From Fictibacillus phosphorivorans (GTDB lineage: Bacteria; Bacillota; Bacilli; Bacillales; Fictibacillaceae), in NCBI RefSeq assembly GCF_023715845.1, contig NZ_JAMBOR010000009.1, positions 1-64,000 of the forward strand: a stretch of DNA of 64,000 bases. The letters are read 5' to 3'. This document shows positions 16,572-24,550 of the stretch, piece after piece. Position 1 is the stretch's first letter. Each line of letters begins with the position of its first letter. The translations under genes and the position numbers were made by a program. Below the pieces are notes generated by a model that saw nothing but the letters and a program-made list of their open reading frames with translations, did not search any database and was not told the origin of the DNA.

Positions 16572-18074
16572 ATGCCATCAAAGGATGATTTTATTAAAAG
16601 CGAAGGGCATACGTTTCCAGGCAAAACATACGTCGATCACCTCTTACGTCCCGTTTTTAACGATCAGCGGGACTACTTATTTAAACAGATGTTTAACATT
16701 CATCGTGCTCATGTCGTCATGCTCGCTGAACAAGGCATTTTAGATAAAAAAGAGGCAGCGATTATCCTCCAAGGAGTTGAAACCGTTTCCCAAACGGATC
16801 CCAAAACCCTTCAATACGACCCACAGTTTGAAGACCTCTTTTTCATGATGGAGCATAAAATCAGTGAACAGATTGGACCGGATCTCGCTGGAAAAATGCA
16901 CATTGCACGCAGCCGGAATGACATGGGAGTTGCCATGTACCGGCTCGTTCTAAGAGAGCGCATCTTAACACTGTTACAGAGTTCCTTACTTTTATCAGAC
17001 GCCCTCCTCGAAAAAATAGAAGAACACGCCGAAACCATCATTACCGCCTATACCCACACCCAACCAGCACAACCTACTACCCTCGCACATTATTTAACGG
17101 CGGTCTTAGATGTCTTCCTTCGCGATGTTCATAGGCTATGGTCAGCCTACGAAACGGTCAACCGATCACCGATGGGAGCGGCAGCTTTATCCACCACAGG
17201 CTTTCCAATTAATAGAAAGAGAGTTTGCGAGCTTCTCGGTTTTCGTGAACTCGTCGAAAATTCCTATGATGCCATCGCTGGTGCGGATTATCTAACAGAA
17301 TCTGCAACTGCCGTCCTATCCATGATGATCAACAGCGGCGGGTGGATTCAAGACTTCCTGCAGCTTGTCACCCGTGAATATAACATCATAAAAGTCGCCG
17401 ATCCATACGTACAGATCAGTTCCATCATGCCTCAAAAAAGAAATCCTGTGTCGATCGAGCACTCGCGATCACTGGCCAGCTCTTCGGTAGGCGAGGCATT
17501 AGCCGCGATTCAGATGATTCACAACACACCATTCGGTGACATCGTAGATACAGAAGATGATCTTCAACCACACCTTTACAGAAGCTATGAAAAAGCAAAC
17601 CGCGTGATTCACCTCATGCATGCTGTGATTCGGACCATGGAAGTCAACAAAGAGCGGGCACTTGAGCAGGCGAAGAACTCTTGTATCACGATAACCGAAC
17701 TTGCTGATGTGCTTGCTCGGGAAAAACAAGTTCCATTTCGAACCGCTCATCAAGTCGCTAGTTCAATAGCTAAAAAGTGTTCTCTTAAAAAATTAGAGTT
17801 ACACGAACTCTCTCTTCAAACCGTAAATGAGGAGATCGGTAAAACATGCAAAGTTTCTTTGAGCCAAGAAGAGTGGGATAACATCATCAGTCCTATCGAA
17901 TTTGTGAAGCGGCGGAATATACAAGGGGGACCGAATCCAGAAGAAATCAGAAGAAGTTCAGAAAACAGGAAAAAAAGTATCTCTCAGCTAGAACTTCAGT
18001 TGAAAAATGAAAAAAACAAACTATTATTAGCTGAGCAAAAGTTAATAAATGCTATAAAAAAGGTGAGGGATTAA
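16572..18074 (+). CDS. Argininosuccinate lyase-superfamily enzyme (EDDS-lyase-like?)
   Basis: A 500-residue member of the aspartase/fumarase superfamily. The signature SSIMPQKRNP with the catalytic loop serine is near residue 280, ARSRND near 110 and THTQPAQPTT near 160. Such enzymes release fumarate by breaking a C-N bond of an N-substituted aspartate. It is about 40 residues longer than usual ArgH, and no arginine genes are nearby. The size and context recall EDDS lyase, which removes succinyl groups from diamines; substrate inference is weak. It has its own start after TAAGGAG and lies behind a terminator, so it may be regulated separately from the diaminopropionate operon. Confidence 0.8.
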   Translation: MPSKDDFIKSEGHTFPGKTYVDHLLRPVFNDQRDYLFKQMFNIHRAHVVMLAEQGILDKKEAAIILQGVETVSQTDPKTLQYDPQFEDLFFMMEHKISEQIGPDLAGKMHIARSRNDMGVAMYRLVLRERILTLLQSSLLLSDALLEKIEEHAETIITAYTHTQPAQPTTLAHYLTAVLDVFLRDVHRLWSAYETVNRSPMGAAALSTTGFPINRKRVCELLGFRELVENSYDAIAGADYLTESATAVLSMMINSGGWIQDFLQLVTREYNIIKVADPYVQISSIMPQKRNPVSIEHSRSLASSSVGEALAAIQMIHNTPFGDIVDTEDDLQPHLYRSYEKANRVIHLMHAVIRTMEVNKERALEQAKNSCITITELADVLAREKQVPFRTAHQVASSIAKKCSLKKLELHELSLQTVNEEIGKTCKVSLSQEEWDNIISPIEFVKRRNIQGGPNPEEIRRSSENRKKSISQLELQLKNEKNKLLLAEQKLINAIKKVRD

Positions 18075-18137
18075 CAAAAAGAGGTATTTTACATGCCTCT
18101 TGCTGTTATTCCCTCTTTGCAATTATGTTCTGGACGG

Positions 18138-18302
18138 TCTATGAGCCAAAACGGTAGGTCTATGAGTCGAAATCGCGGTTCTATGAGTTGAACTCCGTAT
18201 TCTATGAGCCTAGGTGAAGGTTTATGAGTCTAACACGATTCTATGGGTCAAAACCTTAAGTCTATGAGCCAAAAATGACTTTCTATGAACCAAAACGAGC
18301 TG
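18138..18302 (+). repeat. Phased 21-nt array, TCTATGAGTC type
   Basis: Eight units with core TCTATGAGYC start at 18138, 18159, 18180, 18201, 18221, 18240, 18261 and 18282; steps are 21, 21, 21, 20, 19, 21, 21. The core is often followed by AAAA or GAAA; the rest of each unit varies. It fills most of the 365-base gap between the lyase and NlpC genes; a weak hairpin (AAGAGG/CCTCTT, 18079-18101) lies before it. The varying step breaks any reading frame. Confidence 0.85.
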
Positions 18303-18439
18303 TTCACTACTCATAAAAAATTTCCAACTGAAACCTGCAAACCTAGAAGGAGACATTTATTTTTATGTCGAAATTAGGCTTAAATATTTATCCATTATTG
18401 CCGATATATGTAATAAACGGGACTTTGAAGGAGGAAAAC

Positions 18440-19753
18440 ATGGACAACACAGTGGTAAAACGGTTAGTGATGACTTCTGCGTTTACAGGTGCATTTTTTG
18501 CTGTTCCTCTCGTCGGAGAAGCTGCTTTAGGTGACATGACCTTAAAGCAGGGGATCACGCATACTGACGTTAAACAATTACAATCCCTTTTGAAACAAAA
18601 AGGGTATTTTAAAGAGCAGCAGACTACCACTTATTTTGGACCTATAACAAAAAAGGCAGTCATGGATTTTCAGAAAGCGAACGGACTTGTGGTGGATGGT
18701 ATTGTCGGAAAACGGACGTACAGTAAACTTTTAGAGAAGTCTTTTCAAGAGACACCACCCAAAAAACAGCCGGCTCAAATTGTTGCGCCAGCTTCAAAAG
18801 ATTTAAAGCTTCATTCTACTGGACAAGCAGTCATGAAGCTGCAGCAAGATCTTAAGTATCTTGGTTTTTTTACATATTATAAAACGACTGATTATTACGG
18901 GACGATTACGACAGAAGCAGTGCGGAAATTCCAGCTTAGCCAGAAGCTAAAAGCAACAGGGGTTGCGGATGTGACGACATTAGATCGGGTTGCAAAAGCA
19001 GTTGCCGCAAAGAAAAATCCAGTGCAGCCACCAGCTCAGACAAAACCTGCAGCACCAGCAGCGCCAAAACCGGCTACACCATCAAAACCGACACCACCAC
19101 CAGCACCACCTAAACCAGCGCCGGCTCCACAACCTCCGCAAAGCACGGTGAAAGAATTAAAGTTCGGCTCGACTGGACCTGAAGTGAAACAGCTTCAAAC
19201 CCGTCTGAAAAATCTAGGGTTCTTCACTTATCCGATGATCACGGATTATTTTGGAATGGTAACAGAAGAAAGTGTGGAGAAGTTCCAAAAGGCTTACGGA
19301 CTGCCGGTTACAGGAATCGTAACAAAAGCAGTTTTAGATAAAATGTCTGCGGTTGAAAAACAAAAAACGGAAAAACCTCAAACTCATGATCAGATTACTA
19401 TCAATGTGATTGCGAATGCTGCTGAACTGATGGGCACTCCTTACGTTTGGGGAGGAGCCACGACTAAAGGATTTGATTGCAGCGGCTTTATTCAATACAT
19501 ATATTCAAAAGCAGGAGTATCGCTTCCGAGAACAGTCGCCCAAATGTGGAATGCAACCAATATGGTCAGCAAACCTTCAGTCGGGGATCTCGTATTCTTT
19601 GAAACGTATACGACAGGACCGTCTCATGCAGGAATCTATATCGGCAACAACCAATTTGTCCATGCTGGATCAAGTACCGGTGTGACGATAAGTAACCTAA
19701 ATACCGCGTATTGGCAGAACATCTATCTTGGAGCAAAACGCATAAACGATTAA
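18440..19753 (+). CDS. NlpC/P60 endopeptidase with three peptidoglycan-binding domains
   Basis: A 437-residue secreted cell-wall hydrolase. After a signal peptide (about residues 1-29) come PG_binding_1 repeats at roughly 36-98, 119-188 and 238-302. A Pro/Ala-rich linker (about 195-235) lies between the second and third. The C-terminal NlpC/P60 domain has Cys347 in GFDCSGF and His396 in SHAGIYIG. It should cut peptide stems of peptidoglycan. The ATG at 18440 has AAGGAGGAAAAC. An in-frame ATG 25 codons upstream (18365) also has AGAAGGAGA, so a longer form is possible, but it would bury the signal peptide. Confidence 0.9.
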   Translation: MDNTVVKRLVMTSAFTGAFFAVPLVGEAALGDMTLKQGITHTDVKQLQSLLKQKGYFKEQQTTTYFGPITKKAVMDFQKANGLVVDGIVGKRTYSKLLEKSFQETPPKKQPAQIVAPASKDLKLHSTGQAVMKLQQDLKYLGFFTYYKTTDYYGTITTEAVRKFQLSQKLKATGVADVTTLDRVAKAVAAKKNPVQPPAQTKPAAPAAPKPATPSKPTPPPAPPKPAPAPQPPQSTVKELKFGSTGPEVKQLQTRLKNLGFFTYPMITDYFGMVTEESVEKFQKAYGLPVTGIVTKAVLDKMSAVEKQKTEKPQTHDQITINVIANAAELMGTPYVWGGATTKGFDCSGFIQYIYSKAGVSLPRTVAQMWNATNMVSKPSVGDLVFFETYTTGPSHAGIYIGNNQFVHAGSSTGVTISNLNTAYWQNIYLGAKRIND

Positions 19754-19769
19754 ACGATAATTTACACAA

Positions 19770-19813
19770 ACACTTTATGAGAAAACTTTTCATGCTCATA
19801 AGGTGTTTTTTTT
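19770..19813 (+). terminator. Terminator after NlpC/P60 gene
   Basis: A 12-bp stem ACACTTTATGAG / CTCATAAGGTGT is followed by TTTTTTTT. Confidence 0.85.
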
Positions 19814-19889
19814 ATCATGTGTTTATCATACATTTATTACCATGGCCTTGTTATACTTAAACAAACGTTTAAATGGAAGGAGATCTGTT

Positions 19890-21905
19890 TTGAAAAACTT
19901 TTGTAAGATCATGTTGTTGGCTATGCTTTGTTTTACCCTGTTGGCTGCATGTTCGGAGCCTCCAAAACCAGAAGACGCCTTAAAGAAGTATACAGCTTCT
20001 TGGCAAAAACAAGATTTTGAGAGTATGTATGACATGCTCGATTCGACTTCGAAAAAGAAAATCACAAAAGAAGACTTTGTGAATAGATATAAAGGTATTT
20101 ATAGCGGGATCGAAGCTGATGATTTAAAAGTGAAAATGAAATCTACTAAAAAGGATAAAAAAGAAGAAGGCGAGAAAGCGAATCTCTCTTATTCGGTTAA
20201 GATGGACACGCTGGCTGGCCCCATCGAATATACACATAAAATCACTATGAAGCTTGAGGAGGATAAGGATCAGGAAGCTTGGAAAGTAGCATGGAACACG
20301 TCGCACATCTTTCCGGATATGGAGGAGGGTGATCGGATCTCAGCATCGACCATCTCTCCAAAACGAGGTGCTATCTTAGACCGGGAAGGAAACCCGCTAG
20401 CGTTCAACGGAACCGCTTATGAAGTGACGATCGTTCCTGAAGAACTGCCGGAAGACCCAAACAAAACCATCAAACCTTTAGCTGAAATTCTTGGGATGAC
20501 ACCTGAGGAAATTCAGAGCAAGTTGGATCAGCCATGGGTTAAGCCTAATTACGGTGTACCCATCAAAAAGATGGAGACAAATGATCCTAAAGTTCACGAC
20601 GCTGTTAAATTAGAGGGTGTGAAATCACCGAAGAGTGAAACCCGGATCTATCCATTGAAGGAAGCGGCGGCGCACCTTACCGGCTACATCGGTCCAGTGA
20701 ATGCTGATGACCTCAAAAGGTTGGAAGGAAAAGGGTACACCCTGCAAGACTGGGTTGGAAAAGCGGGGCTTGAGCAAGTGTACGAAGAGCAGCTGCGTGG
20801 AACGCCCGGCGGAATCATCAAGATTTTAACGGAAGATAAGGAAGAAAAAGCGGTCTTGGCTGAAAAAGAAGTGATAAATGGGGAAGACGTGAAAACAACG
20901 ATCAACAGCAGTGTTCAGCGTTCGATCTATGCACAGCTAAAGGGTGATGTGGGTACATCTTCTGCCATTCATCCAAAAACGGGTGAAGTGCTGGCACTGG
21001 TGAACAGCCCTTCCTATAACCCGAATGAATATACACTCGGAATCTCTAACGAAACGAGGAACAAGCTGGAAAACGATCCGAATAAGCCAAAACTGAATCG
21101 TTTTATCTACACGTATGCGCCAGGTTCAACGCTTAAACCGCTGACAGCCGCAATCGGTCTGGAAAATGGTACATTGAATCCAAGTGACGTGATGAAGGTG
21201 AGCGGGAAGACGTGGAAAAAAGGTGAATCGTGGGGGGACTATCACGTAACTCGTGTAAGTGCTGTACCAAACGTGAACCTGGAAAAAGCGCTCATTTACT
21301 CGGATAACATTTACTTTGCACAAGAAGCGCTTGATCTCGGACAAGAAAAGTTTGTTGAAGGACTTAAAGGATTCGGTTTAGGAGAGAAGATGCCGGTGGG
21401 TTATCCTTTTGCTGCTTCCACAATTGGAGAAGAAGGCATGACCGAGATCCAGTTGGCCGATAGCGGTTACGGACAAGGGAAAATTGAGATGAGTGCTTTA
21501 CATTTAGGAATCTCCTACACGCCTTTCTTAAATGAAGGAAGCTTGCTCGCACCGAAACTGGATCTATCGAAAAAAGATCAGGGGGTCTGGAAAGAGAATG
21601 TGATCTCACAAGAGACCGCGAAAATCATACGCGATGATCTCACGAAAGTCGTAACAAGCAAAAACGGAACCGCACATGAGGCGTATATGGCAAAACTGCC
21701 TCTAGCCGGAAAGACAGGAACGGCTGAACTGAAAAAAAGTAAAGAAGACAAAAAAGGCATGGAGCTCGGCTGGTTTGTTGCTTACAACACAGAGGATCCA
21801 TCGCTCCTCGTGACGATGATGATCGAGGATGTAAAAGGCAGAGGCGGCAGCCATTATCTCGTGCCGAAAGTGAAGAAAGTGTTTGAAGAAAACTTCCTGG
21901 AATAG
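19890..21905 (+). CDS. Class B penicillin-binding protein, PBP3-like lipoprotein
   Basis: A 671-residue D,D-transpeptidase. The N-terminus ends in a lipobox (LLAAC, Cys21), followed by an NTF2-like (MecA_N) domain to about residue 150, a PBP dimerisation domain and the transpeptidase domain. Active-site motifs are S413-T-L-K416, S471-D-N473 and K608-T-G-T611. Length and domain order match B. subtilis PBP3 (PbpC) and the MecA group, so low beta-lactam affinity is possible but not predictable here. It starts with TTG preceded by GGAAGGAG; 29 in-frame codons upstream have no ribosome site. Single gene with its own terminator. Confidence 0.92.
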   Translation: MKNFCKIMLLAMLCFTLLAACSEPPKPEDALKKYTASWQKQDFESMYDMLDSTSKKKITKEDFVNRYKGIYSGIEADDLKVKMKSTKKDKKEEGEKANLSYSVKMDTLAGPIEYTHKITMKLEEDKDQEAWKVAWNTSHIFPDMEEGDRISASTISPKRGAILDREGNPLAFNGTAYEVTIVPEELPEDPNKTIKPLAEILGMTPEEIQSKLDQPWVKPNYGVPIKKMETNDPKVHDAVKLEGVKSPKSETRIYPLKEAAAHLTGYIGPVNADDLKRLEGKGYTLQDWVGKAGLEQVYEEQLRGTPGGIIKILTEDKEEKAVLAEKEVINGEDVKTTINSSVQRSIYAQLKGDVGTSSAIHPKTGEVLALVNSPSYNPNEYTLGISNETRNKLENDPNKPKLNRFIYTYAPGSTLKPLTAAIGLENGTLNPSDVMKVSGKTWKKGESWGDYHVTRVSAVPNVNLEKALIYSDNIYFAQEALDLGQEKFVEGLKGFGLGEKMPVGYPFAASTIGEEGMTEIQLADSGYGQGKIEMSALHLGISYTPFLNEGSLLAPKLDLSKKDQGVWKENVISQETAKIIRDDLTKVVTSKNGTAHEAYMAKLPLAGKTGTAELKKSKEDKKGMELGWFVAYNTEDPSLLVTMMIEDVKGRGGSHYLVPKVKKVFEENFLE

Positions 21906-21918
21906 GAAGTTTTTTTCT
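21891..21918 (+). terminator. Terminator overlapping stop codon
   Basis: AACTTCCT / AGGAAGTT followed by TTTTTTCTTTTTT; the left arm lies inside the last codons of the PBP gene. Confidence 0.8.
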
Positions 21919-22050
21919 TTTTTATTTTATTTAGAGGGGGAATCATCCGAAACGAGAAGAATAGATGGGAGACGGGTTTGATGTAATGAAATTGCTTTGT
22001 GGTACCTATGAACCTGAAAAGAAGTACTTCTAAAAAAAGGAGATGTTTTC

Positions 22051-22899
22051 ATGAAGGTCAGCGTCAGTATGTACAGTTTTCATTCGGTGATCCAAAAGGA
22101 AAAGTGGAGTGTTCTCGATTTCTGCGGGCATGCCGAAACTCTGAATCTTGATGGAGTGGAGCTGCTCGATTTTTATTGGAAAAACAAAGAGAAAGAGCTG
22201 CCGGAAGTTGTAGATTATTTGAAGGGATCCTCATTGGCCGTGTCCTGTTACGATGCCTCTAACGACTTTGTAAAAGAAACGTTCGAGGAGAGACAGAGCG
22301 AGATTCAAAAAGTGAAGGATGCCGTGGATACTGCAAAACAGCTAGGTGCACCTTGTGTCCGAACATTTTGCGGTGACCTCAAACCGGGGATGAACTATTC
22401 AGTCGCCAAGGATTGGATCATTTCATCATTAAAAGAATGCGCGAAGTATGCTGAATCAGATGGCGTGGTGCTTGCGATCGAAAACCATGGATTACTCGCT
22501 GGTAAAAGCGAGCAAGTGAAAGAGATTTTAGGGGAAGTGGGAAGTAGCGCAGTAAAGTCTACTTTTGATACCGGGAACTTTTTATTGGTGGAGGACGATC
22601 CGCTTTCTGCTTATGAAAACTTAAAAGCTGACATCGCGCATGTTCATTTTAAGGATTTTAAGAAGAGAACAGAAGCTGATGGTGTAAAAGGCTTTAAAGG
22701 ATTGGGTGAAACGTATTGGATCGGGGTCATTCCTGGTGATGGGGAAGTTAAACTTTCGGAGATTATTTCAAATTTAAAAAGAGATCAGGTAAATACATGG
22801 TTGTCGTTAGAGTATGAAGGCTATGATGACCCAAAGGTTGCAGTCCGAGATTCTGTTGACCGAATTAAGAAATTGCTGGCTGGCCAGGAGGTTAAATAA
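22051..22899 (+). CDS. Sugar phosphate isomerase/epimerase-type TIM barrel
   Basis: A 282-residue AP-endonuclease-2/xylose-isomerase-like barrel. Metal ligands expected of the fold are visible: Glu144 in LAIENHG, Asp173 in TFDTGNF, His in AHVHFKDF near 199 and Glu in LSLEYEGYD near 255. Members isomerise or epimerise free or 3-keto sugars. It has a site AAAAAAGGAG and its own terminator. Being 1.7 kb upstream of the ManNAc-type locus on the same strand, it may serve it, but the intervening NERD gene and arrays separate them. Confidence 0.85.
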   Translation: MKVSVSMYSFHSVIQKEKWSVLDFCGHAETLNLDGVELLDFYWKNKEKELPEVVDYLKGSSLAVSCYDASNDFVKETFEERQSEIQKVKDAVDTAKQLGAPCVRTFCGDLKPGMNYSVAKDWIISSLKECAKYAESDGVVLAIENHGLLAGKSEQVKEILGEVGSSAVKSTFDTGNFLLVEDDPLSAYENLKADIAHVHFKDFKKRTEADGVKGFKGLGETYWIGVIPGDGEVKLSEIISNLKRDQVNTWLSLEYEGYDDPKVAVRDSVDRIKKLLAGQEVK

Positions 22900-22951
22900 T
22901 AGACTAGTCTTTAAAACATAGTACAAGCATGAAAATTAAAGTTGGTAATGT

Positions 22952-22980
22952 AGCCCCTTGGTTCGCAAGGGGCTTGTTTT
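22952..22980 (+). terminator. Terminator after TIM-barrel gene
   Basis: AGCCCCTTG / CAAGGGGCT with a GTTCG loop followed by TGTTTT. Confidence 0.85.
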
Positions 22981-22984
22981 AATT

Positions 22985-23142
22985 TCAATGCATTCTTTTG
23001 GTGGCTCTATGCACTGAAAATTTAATTCTATGCACAAAAGTAGAAAGTCTATGCATGGAAAAAAGAGGTCTATGCACTAAACGGAATTCTATGACTTAAA
23101 AACACGTTTCTATGCACAGTTTTAGCAGTTCTATGCACACCA
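22985..23142 (+). repeat. Phased 21-nt array, TCTATGCAC type
   Basis: Units start at 22985 (degenerate, TCAATGCAT), 23006, 23027, 23048, 23069, 23088, 23109 and 23130; steps are 21, 21, 21, 21, 19, 21, 21. The short unit reads TCTATGCACTAAACGGAAT. The array begins within the T-tail of the TIM-barrel terminator and ends six bases from the stop of the NERD gene. Confidence 0.88.
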
Positions 23143-23147
23143 ACCTC

Positions 23148-24125
23148 TCAATCCCTTAGATCATCAAACTCCAAATGATATCTAGTATGTCTTAAGCGTC
23201 CTGAAGTAGAAATATTCAAATCTAGAAGCAGATTTCTAACTGTGTTACGACAACTTACCTTTAAAAAGTTGCGGCCCTGGCTATTGGTGATCGTCGAGCT
23301 GATTAGAAGGGAATATTCACGCAGAGCTTGAACATGAGCTCTTTTTGATTCCAATGAGCATGAGGTACAAACCCATTTACTTTTAACCCTTTTCATAGGA
23401 ATAACGCTGCACTTCGGACAAGCAACGCCTTGAATGATATCTTCAATGGAAATTTGGTATTTTTGAAGAATGTTAGGGGTTGGTGATGTGTGTTTCTTTA
23501 AGAGTAGTTTGGAGAGTTTGCGAAGATCTTTCATAGATAATCTTTCCGCTTTGTGCTTCAGTTCATAGGAACGGATTCTTTCAGGAAGGTGCGTTTTGTG
23601 GGTAACCCACTTGTAGATGTCTGAGCGGCCAGGGGAAACTTTAATTTGTGTTTGCGGGTTGCTGACGATAACGATAGATTCGATAGGAATGTTCGTATAT
23701 TGATGTTCTTTTAGCCAATCTCTTAAGCAATAAAACTGTCTTTTTACTTGTGAAATAGGATCAGCAAACGTCTCTTCTAAACCATTGATTGTCCGGATTA
23801 GTTGATAAAGATCCTGATCAAAAAAGAGAGTACCAGAAAAGTTCTTTACTTCAATGATTAAAAAATATTTCTGTGTAAGAATAAGGATATCCATTTCGAA
23901 GTAGCTATTGTTTTGTAGAATTCGGAGGTTGTGAAAAATGAGGTAATCTTTCTGCGGAAGATCATTTAAATAAAAATCTAGCGACTGTTCTCCTTTATGG
24001 CCGGATAAACATCTCTTAAGCTCCTCTTCCATTTCATGCCTTCTTGGGTATTGAGGGTGTAGCCTGTTTAGAAGCATTTCTAAAATCAAAACGACTTGCG
24101 GGGTCTTTCGTTCTTTCATGATCAT
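23148..24125 (-). CDS. NERD-domain (nuclease-related) protein
   Basis: A 325-residue cytosolic protein. The NERD domain (about residues 38-150) shows GHKGEQSLDFYL, EMDILIL and IIEVKN, the latter two matching the D...ExK nuclease core. The C-terminal part has a zinc-ribbon-like pair CPKC (about 237) and CTSC (about 254). NERD proteins are thought to be DNA-processing nucleases, but no physiological role is established. The gene stands alone and is flanked on both sides by 21-nt arrays in the same orientation. Its ribosome site AAAGGAG is rather far (about 14 bases) from the ATG. Confidence 0.85.
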   Translation of the reverse strand: MIMKERKTPQVVLILEMLLNRLHPQYPRRHEMEEELKRCLSGHKGEQSLDFYLNDLPQKDYLIFHNLRILQNNSYFEMDILILTQKYFLIIEVKNFSGTLFFDQDLYQLIRTINGLEETFADPISQVKRQFYCLRDWLKEHQYTNIPIESIVIVSNPQTQIKVSPGRSDIYKWVTHKTHLPERIRSYELKHKAERLSMKDLRKLSKLLLKKHTSPTPNILQKYQISIEDIIQGVACPKCSVIPMKRVKSKWVCTSCSLESKRAHVQALREYSLLISSTITNSQGRNFLKVSCRNTVRNLLLDLNISTSGRLRHTRYHLEFDDLRD

Positions 24126-24217
24126 ATCATTGAATCACACTCCTTTTATTTAATGTACATTTCTGTGAATAACATCATAACTCCTGCTAGTTATGCTTTA
24201 ATATTTGAATTATAAAG

Positions 24218-24375
24218 TCTATACACAAAAACTAGAATTCTATGCACTAAAGAGGACAATCTATAAGTAAATCCCACAGTTCTATGCATCAAAAAAGAGA
24301 GTCTATGCACTAATCAAGATTCTATGTAATGATAATCCATTTCTATGCACAAAAAACACCATTCTATGCACTAGT
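24218..24375 (+). repeat. Phased 21-nt array, TCTATGCAC type
   Basis: Units start at 24218, 24239, 24260, 24281, 24302, 24321, 24342 and 24363; steps are 21, 21, 21, 21, 19, 21, 21, identical to the array on the other side of the NERD gene. The short unit reads TCTATGCACTAATCAAGAT. It occupies the gap between the divergent NERD and GHL10 genes. Confidence 0.88.
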
Positions 24376-24409
24376 AATTTCTCCTAAGCCACACTTAGGT
24401 CATCAGTCC

Positions 24410-24423
24410 TGAAAGCGTTTTCT
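24410..24423 (+). promoter_or_regulatory. Probable cre (CcpA) site
   Basis: TGAAAGCGTTTTCT matches the catabolite-responsive element consensus at nearly all fixed positions. It lies about 130 bases upstream of the secreted GHL10 gene, as expected for a sugar-use gene repressed by glucose. Confidence 0.6.
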
Positions 24424-24550
24424 TATTTTCGTAACCTAGTCAAAAAGAAGGTTTTTTCCATTTTAAAGAACTATATTGGAGAAAAACTCCACTATCGCTA
24501 CCTAAATTATGCTAATATTTAGACAATTACAGAAAAAGGGAGGATTAGGA

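Noticed and set aside
16572-18074. Ordinary argininosuccinate lyase (ArgH) for arginine synthesis
   Set aside because: No argG or other arginine gene adjoins it, it is longer than usual ArgH, and the neighbourhood concerns diaminopropionate. Not fully excluded.
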